Origin: an uncultured Lachnospiraceae bacterium
GTDB taxonomy: Bacteria > Bacillota_A > Clostridia > Lachnospirales > Lachnospiraceae
Length of the DNA: 61,025 nucleotides
Direction of reading: 5' to 3'
Assembly (NCBI GenBank): GCA_902801585.1
Contig: CADCIU010000010.1
Span: forward strand, 1-61,025
The notes under the pieces: model-generated
The model's input: the letters and a program-made list of their open reading frames with translations, nothing else
Databases searched by the model: none
What the model was told of the DNA's origin: nothing
Shown: piece by piece, positions 17,972-27,270 of the stretch
Numbering within the stretch: position 1 is the stretch's first letter
How the letters are laid out: each line of letters begins with the position of its first letter
Program-made: the position numbers and the translations under genes

Positions 17972-20900
17972 GTGATCGCTAAAGACTTTACTCTTGGAAT
18001 TGATATCGGATCCACCACGGTGAAGATCGCTGTCCTGGATCCCGAACATAAACTGCTGTTTGCAGACTACCGGCGCCATCACGCCGATATTCGCGGGACT
18101 CTCTATGACCTTCTGACAGAAGCTGCCGGGAGCCTGGGCGACCACACGGTCCACCCTGTGATCACCGGTTCCGGCGGACTGACACTGGCTAATTATCTTC
18201 AGGTGCCTTTCGTCCAGGAGGTCGTTTCCGTTTCCACCGCACTAGAGGAGATCGCGCCCAAGACAGATGTAGCCATCGAGCTGGGCGGCGAAGACGCCAA
18301 GATCATCTACTTTGAGAACGGGAATGTGGAACAGCGCATGAACGGTATCTGCGCCGGCGGCACCGGTTCCTTTATCGATCAAATGGCGTCGCTTCTGCAG
18401 ACCGATGCGGCAGGACTCAATGAATATGCCAGGGACTACACGTCTCTTTATACGATCGCAGCGCGCTGCGGTGTTTTTGCCAAGTCCGACATACAGCCCC
18501 TGATCAACGAAGGGGCGACCAAGGAAGACCTGGCAGCTTCCATTTTCCAGGCCGTCGTCAATCAGACGATCAGCGGTCTTGCCTGCGGCAAGCCGATCAG
18601 GGGACATGTGGCTTTCCTCGGCGGACCTCTGCACTTCCTCACAGAGCTGAAGGAGGCTTTTATCCGCACGCTGCATCTGGATGAAGAGCACACCATCGAC
18701 GTCGAGAACTCCCACCTGTTCGCGGCCATGGGCAGCGCTATGAACGCCAGGGAGGACGTCAGTCTGCTCCTCTCCGAGATGAAACAGCGCCTGAGCAGCG
18801 AGATCAAGATGGAGTTCGAGATTGGCCGCATGGATCCGCTTTTTGAGTCCAGGGAAGAATATGACGCCTTTACGAAGCGCCACAGCAAGGCATGCGTGAA
18901 AAAGGGCAGGCTCTCTTCCTATCACGGCAACTGCTATCTGGGGATCGACGCCGGCTCCACTACGACCAAGCTCGCGCTTGTCGGTGAGGACGGCTCACTC
19001 CTCTATTCCTTCTACAGCGGAAACGAGGGCAGTCCCATAAAGACTTCCATCCGTTCCATCAAGGAGATCAAGAGGCTCCTTCCCAAGGACGCGCACATTG
19101 TGCGCAGCTGCTCGACCGGTTACGGCGAGGCGCTGCTCAAGGCCGCTTTCCTTTTGGACGAAGGTGAAGTCGAGACCATCGCCCATTATTACGCAGCCGC
19201 TTTCTTCAATCCCGAAGTGGACTGCATTCTGGATATCGGCGGGCAGGATATGAAGTGCATCCGCATCAAGAACCACGCCGTAGACAACGTCCTCCTCAAT
19301 GAGGCATGTTCTTCCGGCTGCGGCTCCTTCATCGAGACCTTCGCCAAGTCACTGGACTACAGCGTACAGGATTTTGCCAAAACAGCGCTCTTTGCCAAGC
19401 ATCCCATAGACTTGGGCACGCGCTGCACGGTCTTTATGAATTCGCGCGTCAAGCAGGCACAGAAAGAGGGAGCGGAAGTCTCTGACATTTCTGCAGGCCT
19501 TGCCTACTCCGTCGTCAAGAATGCCCTGTTCAAGGTCATCAAAGTCTCCGACGCATCGCAGCTGGGCCGCAACATCGTCGTACAGGGCGGCACGTTCTAC
19601 AATGACGCTGTGCTTCGCTCTCTGGAACTGATCTCGGACGGACAGGTGATCCGGCCCGACATCGCGGGGATCATGGGTGCCTTCGGCGCCGCACTGATCG
19701 CGAGAGAGCGCTATGACGGGGAGACTCCAAGCACCATGCTCTCTTTTGACGAGATCGAGAACCTGACCTTTGAGACATCGATCCGAAACTGCGGCAAGTG
19801 CAACAATAACTGCCGGCTGACTGTCAACCACTTCAGCGGCGGCAGGGAATATATCTCCGGCAACCGCTGTGAGAGAGGCCTTGGCCAGGAACTTAAGAAA
19901 AGCGATATTCCTAATATTTATAAATACAAACTGCGCAGGATCTTCGCCTATAAGCCGCTTTCCAAGGAAGAGGCCTTCCGTGGAACGGTCGGCATTCCGC
20001 GCGTGCTCAACATCTATGAGAACTACCCCTTCTGGGCGACCTTCTTCCATAAGCTCGGGTACCGCGTCGTGATCTCGCCGCTGTCCACACACCAGGTATA
20101 CGAGATGGGCATCGAATCGATCCCCAGCGAGTCCGCCTGCTATCCTGCCAAGATCGTGCATGGCCACATCATGTGGCTGATCAAAAAGGGCGTTGACTTT
20201 ATTTTCTATCCGTCCCTTTTCTATGAGCGCACGGAGTTCAACAAGGCAGACAACCACTACAACTGCCCCATCGTCACCTCCTATCCGGAGAATATCCGCA
20301 ACAACGTGGAGGAGATCAGCCGCGGAGAAGTGGACTTCCGCAATCCCTTCATGGCCTTTACGAATGTAGCCACGGTCACTGCAGCTCTCAAGAAGGAATT
20401 CAGCGCGATTCCCGAGAAGGAGGTCGAAGAAGCCGCTTATGCTGCCTGGACAGAGCTCATGAACTGCCGGCGCGACATCCAGAAAAAGGGTGAAGAAGTC
20501 CTTAAGTACATGGAGGACCACAATGTGAAGGGAATCGTCCTGGCAGGCCGCCCCTATCACATAGATCCGGAGATCAACCACGGCATTCCGGAGATGATCG
20601 GTTCATACGGCATCGCTGTGCTCTCCGAGGACTCCATCTCCCATCTGCAGGACCCCGACCGTCCGATCGTCGTTCTGGACCAGTGGATGTATCACTCAAG
20701 ACTCTATGCCGCCGCCAGCTATGTGCGCGGAAGAGATGACCTGGACCTGATCCAGCTCAACTCCTTCGGATGCGGCATCGATGCGGTCACGACCGACCAG
20801 GTGGATGATATTTTGTCAGGATCCGACAAGATCTATACCTGCCTCAAGATCGACGAAGTCAACAATCTCGGCAGCGCCCGTATCCGCGTCCGCTCCCTGA

Positions 20901-22318
20901 TCGCAGCGATCCGGATCCGCGACGCCAAGAAGACCAAGCGCAGGCTGCGCGACACCACTGTCAAAAAAGTGCCTTTTACGGAGGATATGCGCAAGAGATT
21001 CACGATCCTCTGCCCTCAGATGTCGCCGATCCACTTTGACCTGCTCGAGCCCGCCATGCGCGCATGCGGCTACAACCTGGTGGTCCTGTCCAATGACAAC
21101 CGCCATGCCGTGGATGTCGGCCTTAAATATGTCAACAATGACGCCTGCTATCCGTCCCTCTTCGTGGTGGGACAGATCATGGAAGCTCTCAGTTCCGGCA
21201 AATATGACCTGAACCGGACCGCTGTCATCATGACGCAGACCGGCGGCGGCTGCCGTGCTTCCAACTATGTGGGCTTTATCCGCCGGGCTCTGAGAAAAGC
21301 CGGCATGGAACAGGTGCCGGTCATCAGCGCCAACATGTCCGGACTCGAGGAGAATCCCGGATTCAAACTGGACCTCAAGATGCTCAGCAGAGCAGCTTAT
21401 GCCATTATCTTCGGCGACGTCATGATGCGCTGCGTCTACCGCATGCGCCCTTATGAGCTGCGCGAAGGCAGTGTGGAAGCCTGCCATCAGAAATGGCTGC
21501 GCAGGTGCTCCGACTACCTGACCAAAACGTCAGGCATCAATCTGCCCAAAGTACAGCGAATGGCTGTCCGCATGATCGAGGATTTTGACAAGATCCCCAT
21601 CCGCGAGGAGAGAAAGCCCCGTGTCGGCGTCGTCGGCGAGATCCTGGTCAAGTATGCGCCTGCCGCCAACAATCATCTGGTGGACCTGCTCGAACAGGAA
21701 GGTGCAGAGGCAAATGTTCCCGATCTGATGGGATTCATGCTCTACTGCTTCTACAACCAGGTCTACAAGGCGGAGAACCTGGGCACCAGCAAGAGGACCG
21801 CATTTCTCTGCAATGCGGGCATCAAGGCCATTGAGACCTTCCTGACCCCTATCAACAGGGCCTACAAAAAGAGCAGGCACTTCGATCCGCCTGCCAGCAT
21901 CTATGAGCTGGTCAAATTTGCGGAGCCGATCGTCAGCATCGGAAACGAGACCGGTGAAGGCTGGTTTTTGACCGGTGAGATGATCGAACTGATCAACAGC
22001 GGTGTGGAGAATATTGTGTGTATCCAGCCCTTCGGCTGCCTTCCCAACCACGTTGTGGGCAAGGGCGTCATCAAACACATCCGCAGTCTCTACCCGATGG
22101 CTAATATCGCGGCGATCGACTACGATCCGGGTGCCAGCGAAGTCAATCAGCTCAACCGCATTAAGCTGATGCTTGCCACAGCAGGCAAGAACGCTGCGCG
22201 CAAAGCCGCTATGGAAAAAGAAAAAGCCCGCAGGAAGAATTCCCGCAAGGCCAGATCCGGTCACAAGAGAGCCGGCAGAAGCGGTTTGGATCAGATAAGC
22301 AGATTCCTGCATCGCTGA
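17972..22318 (+). CDS. Acyl-CoA dehydratase activase/DCCP-like fusion protein
   Basis: A single 1,448-residue protein. Two ASKHA ATPase domains stand in tandem (LGIDIGSTTVKIAVLD near residue 8, LGIDAGSTTTKLALV near 323), each with the iron-sulfur cysteine loop of 2-hydroxyacyl-CoA dehydratase activators (CAGGTGSFIDQMA; ACSSGCGSFIETFA). Then CGKCNNNCRLTV and a long region related to the dehydratase/double-cubane-cluster subunits with cysteines in ESACYPAK, NNDACYPS, GGGCRASNYVG and QPFGCLPNHVVG. Family knowledge: such activators use ATP to drive low-potential electrons into a partner. Here activator and acceptor are one chain; the substrate is unknown. The start is GTG with GGAG at 9 nt. The tail is strongly basic. 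No dehydratase or CoA-transferase gene is nearby. Confidence 0.85.
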   Translation: MIAKDFTLGIDIGSTTVKIAVLDPEHKLLFADYRRHHADIRGTLYDLLTEAAGSLGDHTVHPVITGSGGLTLANYLQVPFVQEVVSVSTALEEIAPKTDVAIELGGEDAKIIYFENGNVEQRMNGICAGGTGSFIDQMASLLQTDAAGLNEYARDYTSLYTIAARCGVFAKSDIQPLINEGATKEDLAASIFQAVVNQTISGLACGKPIRGHVAFLGGPLHFLTELKEAFIRTLHLDEEHTIDVENSHLFAAMGSAMNAREDVSLLLSEMKQRLSSEIKMEFEIGRMDPLFESREEYDAFTKRHSKACVKKGRLSSYHGNCYLGIDAGSTTTKLALVGEDGSLLYSFYSGNEGSPIKTSIRSIKEIKRLLPKDAHIVRSCSTGYGEALLKAAFLLDEGEVETIAHYYAAAFFNPEVDCILDIGGQDMKCIRIKNHAVDNVLLNEACSSGCGSFIETFAKSLDYSVQDFAKTALFAKHPIDLGTRCTVFMNSRVKQAQKEGAEVSDISAGLAYSVVKNALFKVIKVSDASQLGRNIVVQGGTFYNDAVLRSLELISDGQVIRPDIAGIMGAFGAALIARERYDGETPSTMLSFDEIENLTFETSIRNCGKCNNNCRLTVNHFSGGREYISGNRCERGLGQELKKSDIPNIYKYKLRRIFAYKPLSKEEAFRGTVGIPRVLNIYENYPFWATFFHKLGYRVVISPLSTHQVYEMGIESIPSESACYPAKIVHGHIMWLIKKGVDFIFYPSLFYERTEFNKADNHYNCPIVTSYPENIRNNVEEISRGEVDFRNPFMAFTNVATVTAALKKEFSAIPEKEVEEAAYAAWTELMNCRRDIQKKGEEVLKYMEDHNVKGIVLAGRPYHIDPEINHGIPEMIGSYGIAVLSEDSISHLQDPDRPIVVLDQWMYHSRLYAAASYVRGRDDLDLIQLNSFGCGIDAVTTDQVDDILSGSDKIYTCLKIDEVNNLGSARIRVRSLIAAIRIRDAKKTKRRLRDTTVKKVPFTEDMRKRFTILCPQMSPIHFDLLEPAMRACGYNLVVLSNDNRHAVDVGLKYVNNDACYPSLFVVGQIMEALSSGKYDLNRTAVIMTQTGGGCRASNYVGFIRRALRKAGMEQVPVISANMSGLEENPGFKLDLKMLSRAAYAIIFGDVMMRCVYRMRPYELREGSVEACHQKWLRRCSDYLTKTSGINLPKVQRMAVRMIEDFDKIPIREERKPRVGVVGEILVKYAPAANNHLVDLLEQEGAEANVPDLMGFMLYCFYNQVYKAENLGTSKRTAFLCNAGIKAIETFLTPINRAYKKSRHFDPPASIYELVKFAEPIVSIGNETGEGWFLTGEMIELINSGVENIVCIQPFGCLPNHVVGKGVIKHIRSLYPMANIAAIDYDPGASEVNQLNRIKLMLATAGKNAARKAAMEKEKARRKNSRKARSGHKRAGRSGLDQISRFLHR

Positions 22319-22372
22319 ACCGGCAGTCGTCGCTGATCAACAGCAAAAGAATAACAATAACAAAACAGCAAT

Positions 22373-22414
22373 AAGAAAGGGTACTGATCTTCTTTACGAC
22401 CGGTACCCTTTCTT
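22373..22414. terminator. Hairpin closing two convergent transcripts
   Basis: AAGAAAGGGTAC (22373-22384) pairs perfectly with GTACCCTTTCTT (22403-22414). It follows the activase gene on the plus strand and marks the 3' end of the candidate RNA on the minus strand. The T-runs are interrupted. Confidence 0.65.
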
Positions 22415-23008
22415 AATGTGCTTTGTCCAATGGTTTAATCCTCCTTAGCACTTTCTGTATGATCCTTTTCTTTCCACCCTTTTTCTCTTTGTACTGATTG
22501 TACTGCGATGTTCATGGCTAAGTGTCCTGCATCACTGAGTGTCGACCCTCTGATCGGATGCTTCCTTCCACTCCATAGATCTTAATCTGAAAGATGATCT
22601 CTGATAAGAACTTACCTGATACTTGAATCGAATCTACTATTTGATCGATGTGATGATCTGAAATATAAGCTGTTAACTATATATTTCTCATCCTGCATCT
22701 TTCCGGTTTCCGATCGATTCCTAAAGCTTGGTTTTCATCTTATTCAGAAATGATCTGTTCGATAATCTGTCATCTCTGTCTCCGGTTGACATCGGATCCT
22801 TTGATATTCAAATTCCTATCGGATCAATCTCTTACGGTTTGAAGAAATACTCTGCTCTGATGAAAATGCACCGCTATCTTCGTGTACTTGAATTCGGATA
22901 TTTGTAAGTTTCAAACTGGTTACTAAAGTTACCTTATATTAGGTACTCCAGTGGAGTTCTCCGTCCTTCCTTTCTTCCTCTTGTGGAGGAGTATTTGTTT
23001 TTCTTTGT
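22373..23008 (-). ncRNA. Candidate large structured RNA, about 635 nt
   Basis: There is no credible reading frame, yet a consensus promoter sits at 23015-23043 and a hairpin terminator at the far end. On the minus strand the sequence is purine-rich in apparent loops and has many local hairpins. Examples: ACTCC/GGAGT near 22,950; GGTTAC/GTTACC around TAAA near 22,925; TTTGA/TCAAA near 22,810; GAAATATA/TATATTTC (about 22,658-22,686); GATCATCA/TGATGATC-type pairing near 22,645; and GTGCT/AGCAC enclosing the last 35 nt before the terminator. Size and style recall the ornate large RNAs (OLE, GOLLD, ROOL), but I cannot assign a family. RNase P RNA, tmRNA and SRP RNA signatures are absent. Confidence 0.6.
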
Positions 23009-23014
23009 GAGTTT

Positions 23015-23043
23015 ATTGTACAAAATCAGGCGCAATTTGTCAA
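23015..23043 (-). promoter_or_regulatory. Strong promoter for the candidate RNA
   Basis: Minus-strand TTGACA (23038-23043), exactly 17 bp, TACAAT (23015-23020). The perfect -35 box and optimal spacing make this one of the two strongest promoters in the window, and it points into the gene-free region. Confidence 0.85.
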
Positions 23044-23118
23044 CAACTTCGCGCTAAATTTTATTATTATCTGAATTTTCTGATTTATCACAAAGCTTTT
23101 AGACACTTATAGCAAAAA

Positions 23119-23167
23119 GGAGGCTGTGAAGCCAGGTGGGTGTGTTCCCCATTTCTTCACAGCCTCC
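23119..23167 (-). terminator. glyA terminator
   Basis: GGAGGCTGTGAAG and CTTCACAGCCTCC form a 13-bp stem, followed on the minus strand by TTTTTGC. It insulates glyA from the RNA promoter about 75 bp further on. Confidence 0.9.
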
Positions 23168-23174
23168 GCACTTG

Positions 23175-24413
23175 TCAGATCAGCGGATACTTGTCCGTTA
23201 TAGTCTTGATGATGGCCTTAGCCTTCTCGATGCCAGCCTCTCTCTGAGTGATCACCACAGAGATCGCTTCCGCTACGCGGTCAAAGTCCTCGGTGCCGAG
23301 CCCGCGGGTCGTCGCCGCCGGTGTTCCGAGCCGGATCCCGCTGGTCACAAAAGGAGATCTCTTCTCATTGGGAATCGTGTTCTTGTTCGCCGTGATGTGC
23401 GCGTCATCCAGCCACTTTTCCACTTCCTTGCCGGTGAGGTCATATCTGGTCAGGTCGATCAGCATCAGATGGTTGTCCGTGCCGCCGGAGACAATGTCGA
23501 TGCCTCTCTTCTGCAGTCCGGAACAAAGCGCCTTTGCATTGTCCATAATATTCTGCGCATAGACTTTAAATTCAGGAGCCAGCGCTTCTTTGAAGCAGAC
23601 TGCCTTCGCTGCGATCACATGCTCCAGGGGACCGCCCTGAATGCCGGGGAAGACCGCCTTATTGAAGTTGTACTTCTTCGCAGCTTCCTCATTCGCCAGG
23701 ATCATGCCGCCTCTGGGGCCCCTGAGCGTCTTGTGGGTAGTCGTCGTGACGACATCCGCATAGGGAAAAGGACTCGGATGAAGGCCTGCTGCCACAAGAC
23801 CCGCGATGTGCGCGATATCTGCCATGAGGACAGCACCGCAAGCGTCCGCAGCTTCCCTGAATTTGGCAAAATCGATCGTCCTGCCGTACGCGGAAGCACC
23901 GGCGATGATCAGTTTGGGCTTTGTCTCGATCGCGATCCTCTTTAATTCATCGTAGTCGATGAAGCCGTTCTCATCAACGCCATACGGTACAACATTGAAA
24001 TATGTGCCGGAAATATTCGCAGCGCTGCCGTGTGTGAGGTGGCCGCCCTGGTTCAGGTTCATGCCCATCAGCGTGTCGCCGGGTTTGAGGATGGCGAACT
24101 CCACTGCCAGGTTCGCCTGTGCGCCGGAGTGGGGCTGAACATTTGCATAGTCGCAGCCGAACAGCTTCTTGGCTCTCTCAATGGCAAGTGTCTCAATCTC
24201 ATCGATCACTGCGCATCCGCCGTAATAGCGTTTTCCTGAATATCCTTCTGCATATTTATTGGTAAGCGGGCTTCCCATCGCGGCCATGACCGCTTTGCTC
24301 GTCCAGTTTTCAGAGGCGATCAGCTCAATATGGTCATTCTGTCTCTTTACTTCCTTCTCGATGGCAGCCGCAATCTCGGGATCTGTCAATCTAACTTCTT
24401 CGATCGAATACAT
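23175..24413 (-). CDS. glyA: Serine hydroxymethyltransferase
   Basis: PLP enzyme converting serine and tetrahydrofolate to glycine and methylene-THF. Seen: [41 protein letters not shown], and the PLP-lysine segment [17 protein letters not shown]. The ATG at 24413 ([11 protein letters not shown]) has AGGAGG at 6 nt and gives 412 residues, the usual length. The frame upstream of it has no ribosome site. Monocistronic between its own promoter and terminator. Confidence 0.97.
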   Translation of the reverse strand: MYSIEEVRLTDPEIAAAIEKEVKRQNDHIELIASENWTSKAVMAAMGSPLTNKYAEGYSGKRYYGGCAVIDEIETLAIERAKKLFGCDYANVQPHSGAQANLAVEFAILKPGDTLMGMNLNQGGHLTHGSAANISGTYFNVVPYGVDENGFIDYDELKRIAIETKPKLIIAGASAYGRTIDFAKFREAADACGAVLMADIAHIAGLVAAGLHPSPFPYADVVTTTTHKTLRGPRGGMILANEEAAKKYNFNKAVFPGIQGGPLEHVIAAKAVCFKEALAPEFKVYAQNIMDNAKALCSGLQKRGIDIVSGGTDNHLMLIDLTRYDLTGKEVEKWLDDAHITANKNTIPNEKRSPFVTSGIRLGTPAATTRGLGTEDFDRVAEAISVVITQREAGIEKAKAIIKTITDKYPLI

Positions 24414-24479
24414 GTATATCCTCCTGTGCTTTCTTTGTGAGGCGGACATTCGTCTTTTTTTCAAAGGTCGCCGAACCTA

Positions 24480-24508
24480 AGTATAACAAGGTCCCTCTGT
24501 CCCCGCAA
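24480..24508 (-). promoter_or_regulatory. Putative glyA promoter
   Basis: Minus-strand TTGCGG (24503-24508), 17-bp spacer, TATACT (24480-24485). The leader is about 60 nt. Confidence 0.6.
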
Positions 24509-24555
24509 GAGAATCTTCCACTAAAACCGTTTCCATTCCTCTGACATTCCTTGTT

Positions 24556-24596
24556 CAATTTGCTCCGTATTGCGTCAATTTTGCTCCGTTTTACGT
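24556..24596. repeat. Two tandem 20-bp repeats in the glyA/PAP2 divergent region
   Basis: CAATTTGCTCCGTATTGCGT (24556-24575) and CAATTTTGCTCCGTTTTACG (from 24576) are direct repeats, placed upstream of both divergent promoters. They could be a tandem regulator site. Confidence 0.6.
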
Positions 24597-24653
24597 CTAT
24601 TTTGATTTGTTGGATTCTCTGTACTTGTTTTTTTATTCTTTTGGTTGTAGTAT

Positions 24654-24683
24654 TCTACAGGAAAAAAAAGAGAGAGATATAAT
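24654..24683 (+). promoter_or_regulatory. Putative promoter of the PAP2-like gene
   Basis: TCTACA (24654-24659), 18-bp spacer, perfect TATAAT (24678-24683), about 31 bp before the start codon. Confidence 0.5.
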
Positions 24684-24720
24684 AATTTCAGGTATTTTGA
24701 ACGATCAAAAGGAGTTTTTG

Positions 24721-25455
24721 ATGAAAAAAAAGAGACTTTTGAATTCAGGATACGGTTTCATGTCGGCGCTTGATCCTTCGTCGATCCTATATAAGAAGAG
24801 CAGGATCGGTATTCCCATGGCCCTGTACATGGTGTTCTACTGCGTGACATTTGTACTCACGGAGAACTGGAACAGGCTTCATTACACGGTGATCCATACC
24901 GCTGTCGATGATCGGATTCCTTTTTGTGAGATCTTCATTATTCCGTATCTGCTGTGGTTTGTTTACATGACCGGTTTTACCCTATATATGCTTATGCAGG
25001 ATGAGAAGAGCTACCATGAGGTATGCACCTTCCTGGTGATCGGAATGACCGTTTTTCTGGTCGTCTCCATCTTCTTTCCGAACATCCTTTTCCTGCGTCC
25101 CGAGTCGATGCCCAGAGACAACATACTGACCCGTATCTGCGCGGCTCTGTACGCTGCTGACACGCCGACCAATGTGACGCCGAGCATCCATGTTTACAAC
25201 TCGATCTGTGTGATGATCGCCGTTTGGAAAACGGATGCGAAGCTGATGCGCAGCACGGCTGTAAAAGTGTTCATGACTGCACTGGGCTTTTCGATCATTC
25301 TCGCGACAATGTTCCTCAAACAGCACTCCTTCTCGGATGTCGTCATTGCCGCCGGACTGTCGATCTTCTCTTATATCCTGGTCTACAAGATGGGCTTCGT
25401 ATTCATCGACAGCAGAAAGCGCCGGACAGTATTTAAATCCGTACTTGAACAGTAA
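24721..25455 (+). CDS. PAP2-superfamily membrane protein
   Basis: A 244-residue integral membrane protein with about five to six helices. Two segments match PAP2/inositolphosphotransferase motifs: PSIHVYNS (usual PSGH) and FLKQHSFSDVV (the catalytic His-x3-Asp of motif 3). RPESMPRDN may be the remnant of motif 1. Such enzymes remove or transfer phosphate on lipid pyrophosphates at the outer membrane face. The ATG at 24721 has AAAGGAG at 6 nt; an open extension to 24607 overlaps the promoter. The Gly to Ile change in motif 2 is a departure from the consensus. Confidence 0.75.
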   Translation: MKKKRLLNSGYGFMSALDPSSILYKKSRIGIPMALYMVFYCVTFVLTENWNRLHYTVIHTAVDDRIPFCEIFIIPYLLWFVYMTGFTLYMLMQDEKSYHEVCTFLVIGMTVFLVVSIFFPNILFLRPESMPRDNILTRICAALYAADTPTNVTPSIHVYNSICVMIAVWKTDAKLMRSTAVKVFMTALGFSIILATMFLKQHSFSDVVIAAGLSIFSYILVYKMGFVFIDSRKRRTVFKSVLEQ

Positions 25456-25504
25456 ACTTAAATATAAAAATCAAAAATGCCGGGTCATATGATCCGCGTT
25501 CACG

Positions 25505-25553
25505 AAAGGGGCTGCAGCACCGGGAAATCACACTCCGGTGCTGCAGCCCCTTT
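25505..25553. terminator. Bidirectional terminator
   Basis: A 19-bp perfect stem (AAAGGGGCTGCAGCACCGG and its complement, 11-nt loop) lies between the convergent PAP2-like and LCP genes and serves both. Confidence 0.9.
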
Positions 25554-25567
25554 AAAGCTGTCTTTTT

Positions 25568-27130
25568 TTATTCTGTCGTAACGGTCTCTGCATTTTCGGT
25601 ATTCTGCGTATTTTCATATCCCTCATGCAGGATCATCTCAATTCTCGATGCACAGACCTTGACACTGTCCGTGTCGGGCCACATCACATACAGAGGCGTG
25701 CTGCCTGCTGAATATGTGGGCTCGAGACCGCCCTCCCCGGCTGCTGCTGTCTGTTTCATGATCTCCCAGTGTGCATTGTCGGAAAGCTGCATCTTGACCA
25801 GCTCCGCGATCTTCTCCTGCGGCATGTTCAGCTGGAAGAAGCCCTCCAGGCTGTCCAGGATCTCCGCATAATGAGGAAGGATCGAGGGAGACATCATTTT
25901 CTCGATCAGCGCCTTGAGGACCTGCTCCTGATTTCGTCCTCTCTGGTTGTCACCGTCCGCAAAGCTGTATCTCTCTCTGCAGAATGCAAGGACCTGGTCG
26001 CCGAACATATCGTGCCATCCCTTGTCGAAGTGGTATTCATCCGTGTAGCAGTCGAAAGGATACTCGACATAGACATCGAGACCGTCCATCGCATCGACCA
26101 GTTTGATCAGCGTATCGAAGTTGACTCTTACGAAGTAGGTGATATCTACGCCGTAGAGCTCTTCCAGAGTCCTCATGGAGGCGTCGACACCGTAAATTCC
26201 GGCGTGCGTGAGTTTATCTCTCTGGCCGTCGGAGACCTCCGGGATCGGCACATAGTAATCTCTGGGTGTGGATGTCAGAAGGATCCTCTTAGTCTTGGGA
26301 TTCACCGTGACAATGATATTGACATCACTGCGGCTGGTCTGGGAAATATCTCCGTAGACGTCAATGCCGCTGATCATGATGTTGAACGGTTCACCGCCCT
26401 TGACGGATTCTTCCTGAATGCTTGTCTGGATCCCGTATTCATGGAGGACCTTGATCTGGTTCTCATAATCGTCATTTTCCAAGGTCTCCGCAATGACGGC
26501 CGTATACGCTTTGTTGTAGATCGCCCCGTTCACCTCGCCGTCCATCATGGCTTTGGCGGCTTCTATGTCACTGCTGTAATCCTTGACCTTGATCTTGGAA
26601 GAGAGCATGTTCTCTACCTGATCGATCATCGCCGTTCCGCCGTCATTCTCAGCGGATGTCCTGTGGACCGCAAATGTATAATCCTTTGCGTCGCTGAGGG
26701 AAGCGGCCGGATCGTCGGCCCGGACGACCACGATCATATTATCTGTCTTCAGCGCTTTTTCACCGCCCTTGAACAGATTCATGGTCCGGTTAAAGTTGTA
26801 ATTGAAGACCAGGACTGCGATGATGATCACACCGCTGATCGCAGCACCTGCGATCCGGATCTTCCTGTTTCGTTTGAGGTTCATTGCCAGCGTCACTGCA
26901 GACAGTGCTGTCAGGACAAGGAATATCATCACTATGTACTTCCAGGGAAGCATTCCTGATCTGGCGATCGTAAACAGCATGATCAGAGATACTACAACCT
27001 GCAGGATAAATGCGACCCGGCCGGTGATCCGTACATATCTGTTGATCTTCTTTCTCTGTGCTCTCTTTTGGTCCGCCCGTTTCTTTCTCGGTTGTTTCCT
27101 CCTCTGCGGACTCACTTTATTACTGCCCAT
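25568..27130 (-). CDS. LytR-CpsA-Psr (LCP) family protein
   Basis: LCP enzymes attach anionic polymers to peptidoglycan at the outer membrane face. The C-terminal domain (about 245-440) shows LLTSTPRDYYVPIPE, DKLTHAGIYG, the Arg/Asp-rich FCRERYSFADGDNQRGRNQEQ and surrounding conserved acidic residues. The N terminus is very basic, followed by three hydrophobic helices (about 33-125). Between helix 3 and the LCP domain lies a 120-residue extracytoplasmic segment (NMIVVVRADDPAASLSDAKD...) that resembles a small periplasmic-binding-like module. The start follows AGGAG at 6 nt. A terminator lies just downstream. Confidence 0.9.
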   Translation of the reverse strand: MGSNKVSPQRRKQPRKKRADQKRAQRKKINRYVRITGRVAFILQVVVSLIMLFTIARSGMLPWKYIVMIFLVLTALSAVTLAMNLKRNRKIRIAGAAISGVIIIAVLVFNYNFNRTMNLFKGGEKALKTDNMIVVVRADDPAASLSDAKDYTFAVHRTSAENDGGTAMIDQVENMLSSKIKVKDYSSDIEAAKAMMDGEVNGAIYNKAYTAVIAETLENDDYENQIKVLHEYGIQTSIQEESVKGGEPFNIMISGIDVYGDISQTSRSDVNIIVTVNPKTKRILLTSTPRDYYVPIPEVSDGQRDKLTHAGIYGVDASMRTLEELYGVDITYFVRVNFDTLIKLVDAMDGLDVYVEYPFDCYTDEYHFDKGWHDMFGDQVLAFCRERYSFADGDNQRGRNQEQVLKALIEKMMSPSILPHYAEILDSLEGFFQLNMPQEKIAELVKMQLSDNAHWEIMKQTAAAGEGGLEPTYSAGSTPLYVMWPDTDSVKVCASRIEMILHEGYENTQNTENAETVTTE

Positions 27131-27270
27131 TCGTTACTCCTGTTTCGTTACTTCTTATGCTATAAATTGCTATAAATTGTTATTAATGATCATGCTTTAA
27201 ATGCCGTAAAACACAATATCCTAATTAAAATACTCTATTTATCCCATAAATGCAACGATTATCAGACTTT

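Noticed and set aside
19349..20581. 410-codon minus-strand frame
   Set aside because: Antisense to the activase gene, with no ribosome site or recognisable domain.
22373..23008. RNase P RNA, tmRNA or SRP RNA
   Set aside because: The region is too long for SRP or 6S RNA and lacks the conserved RNase P core and the tmRNA tRNA-like ends.
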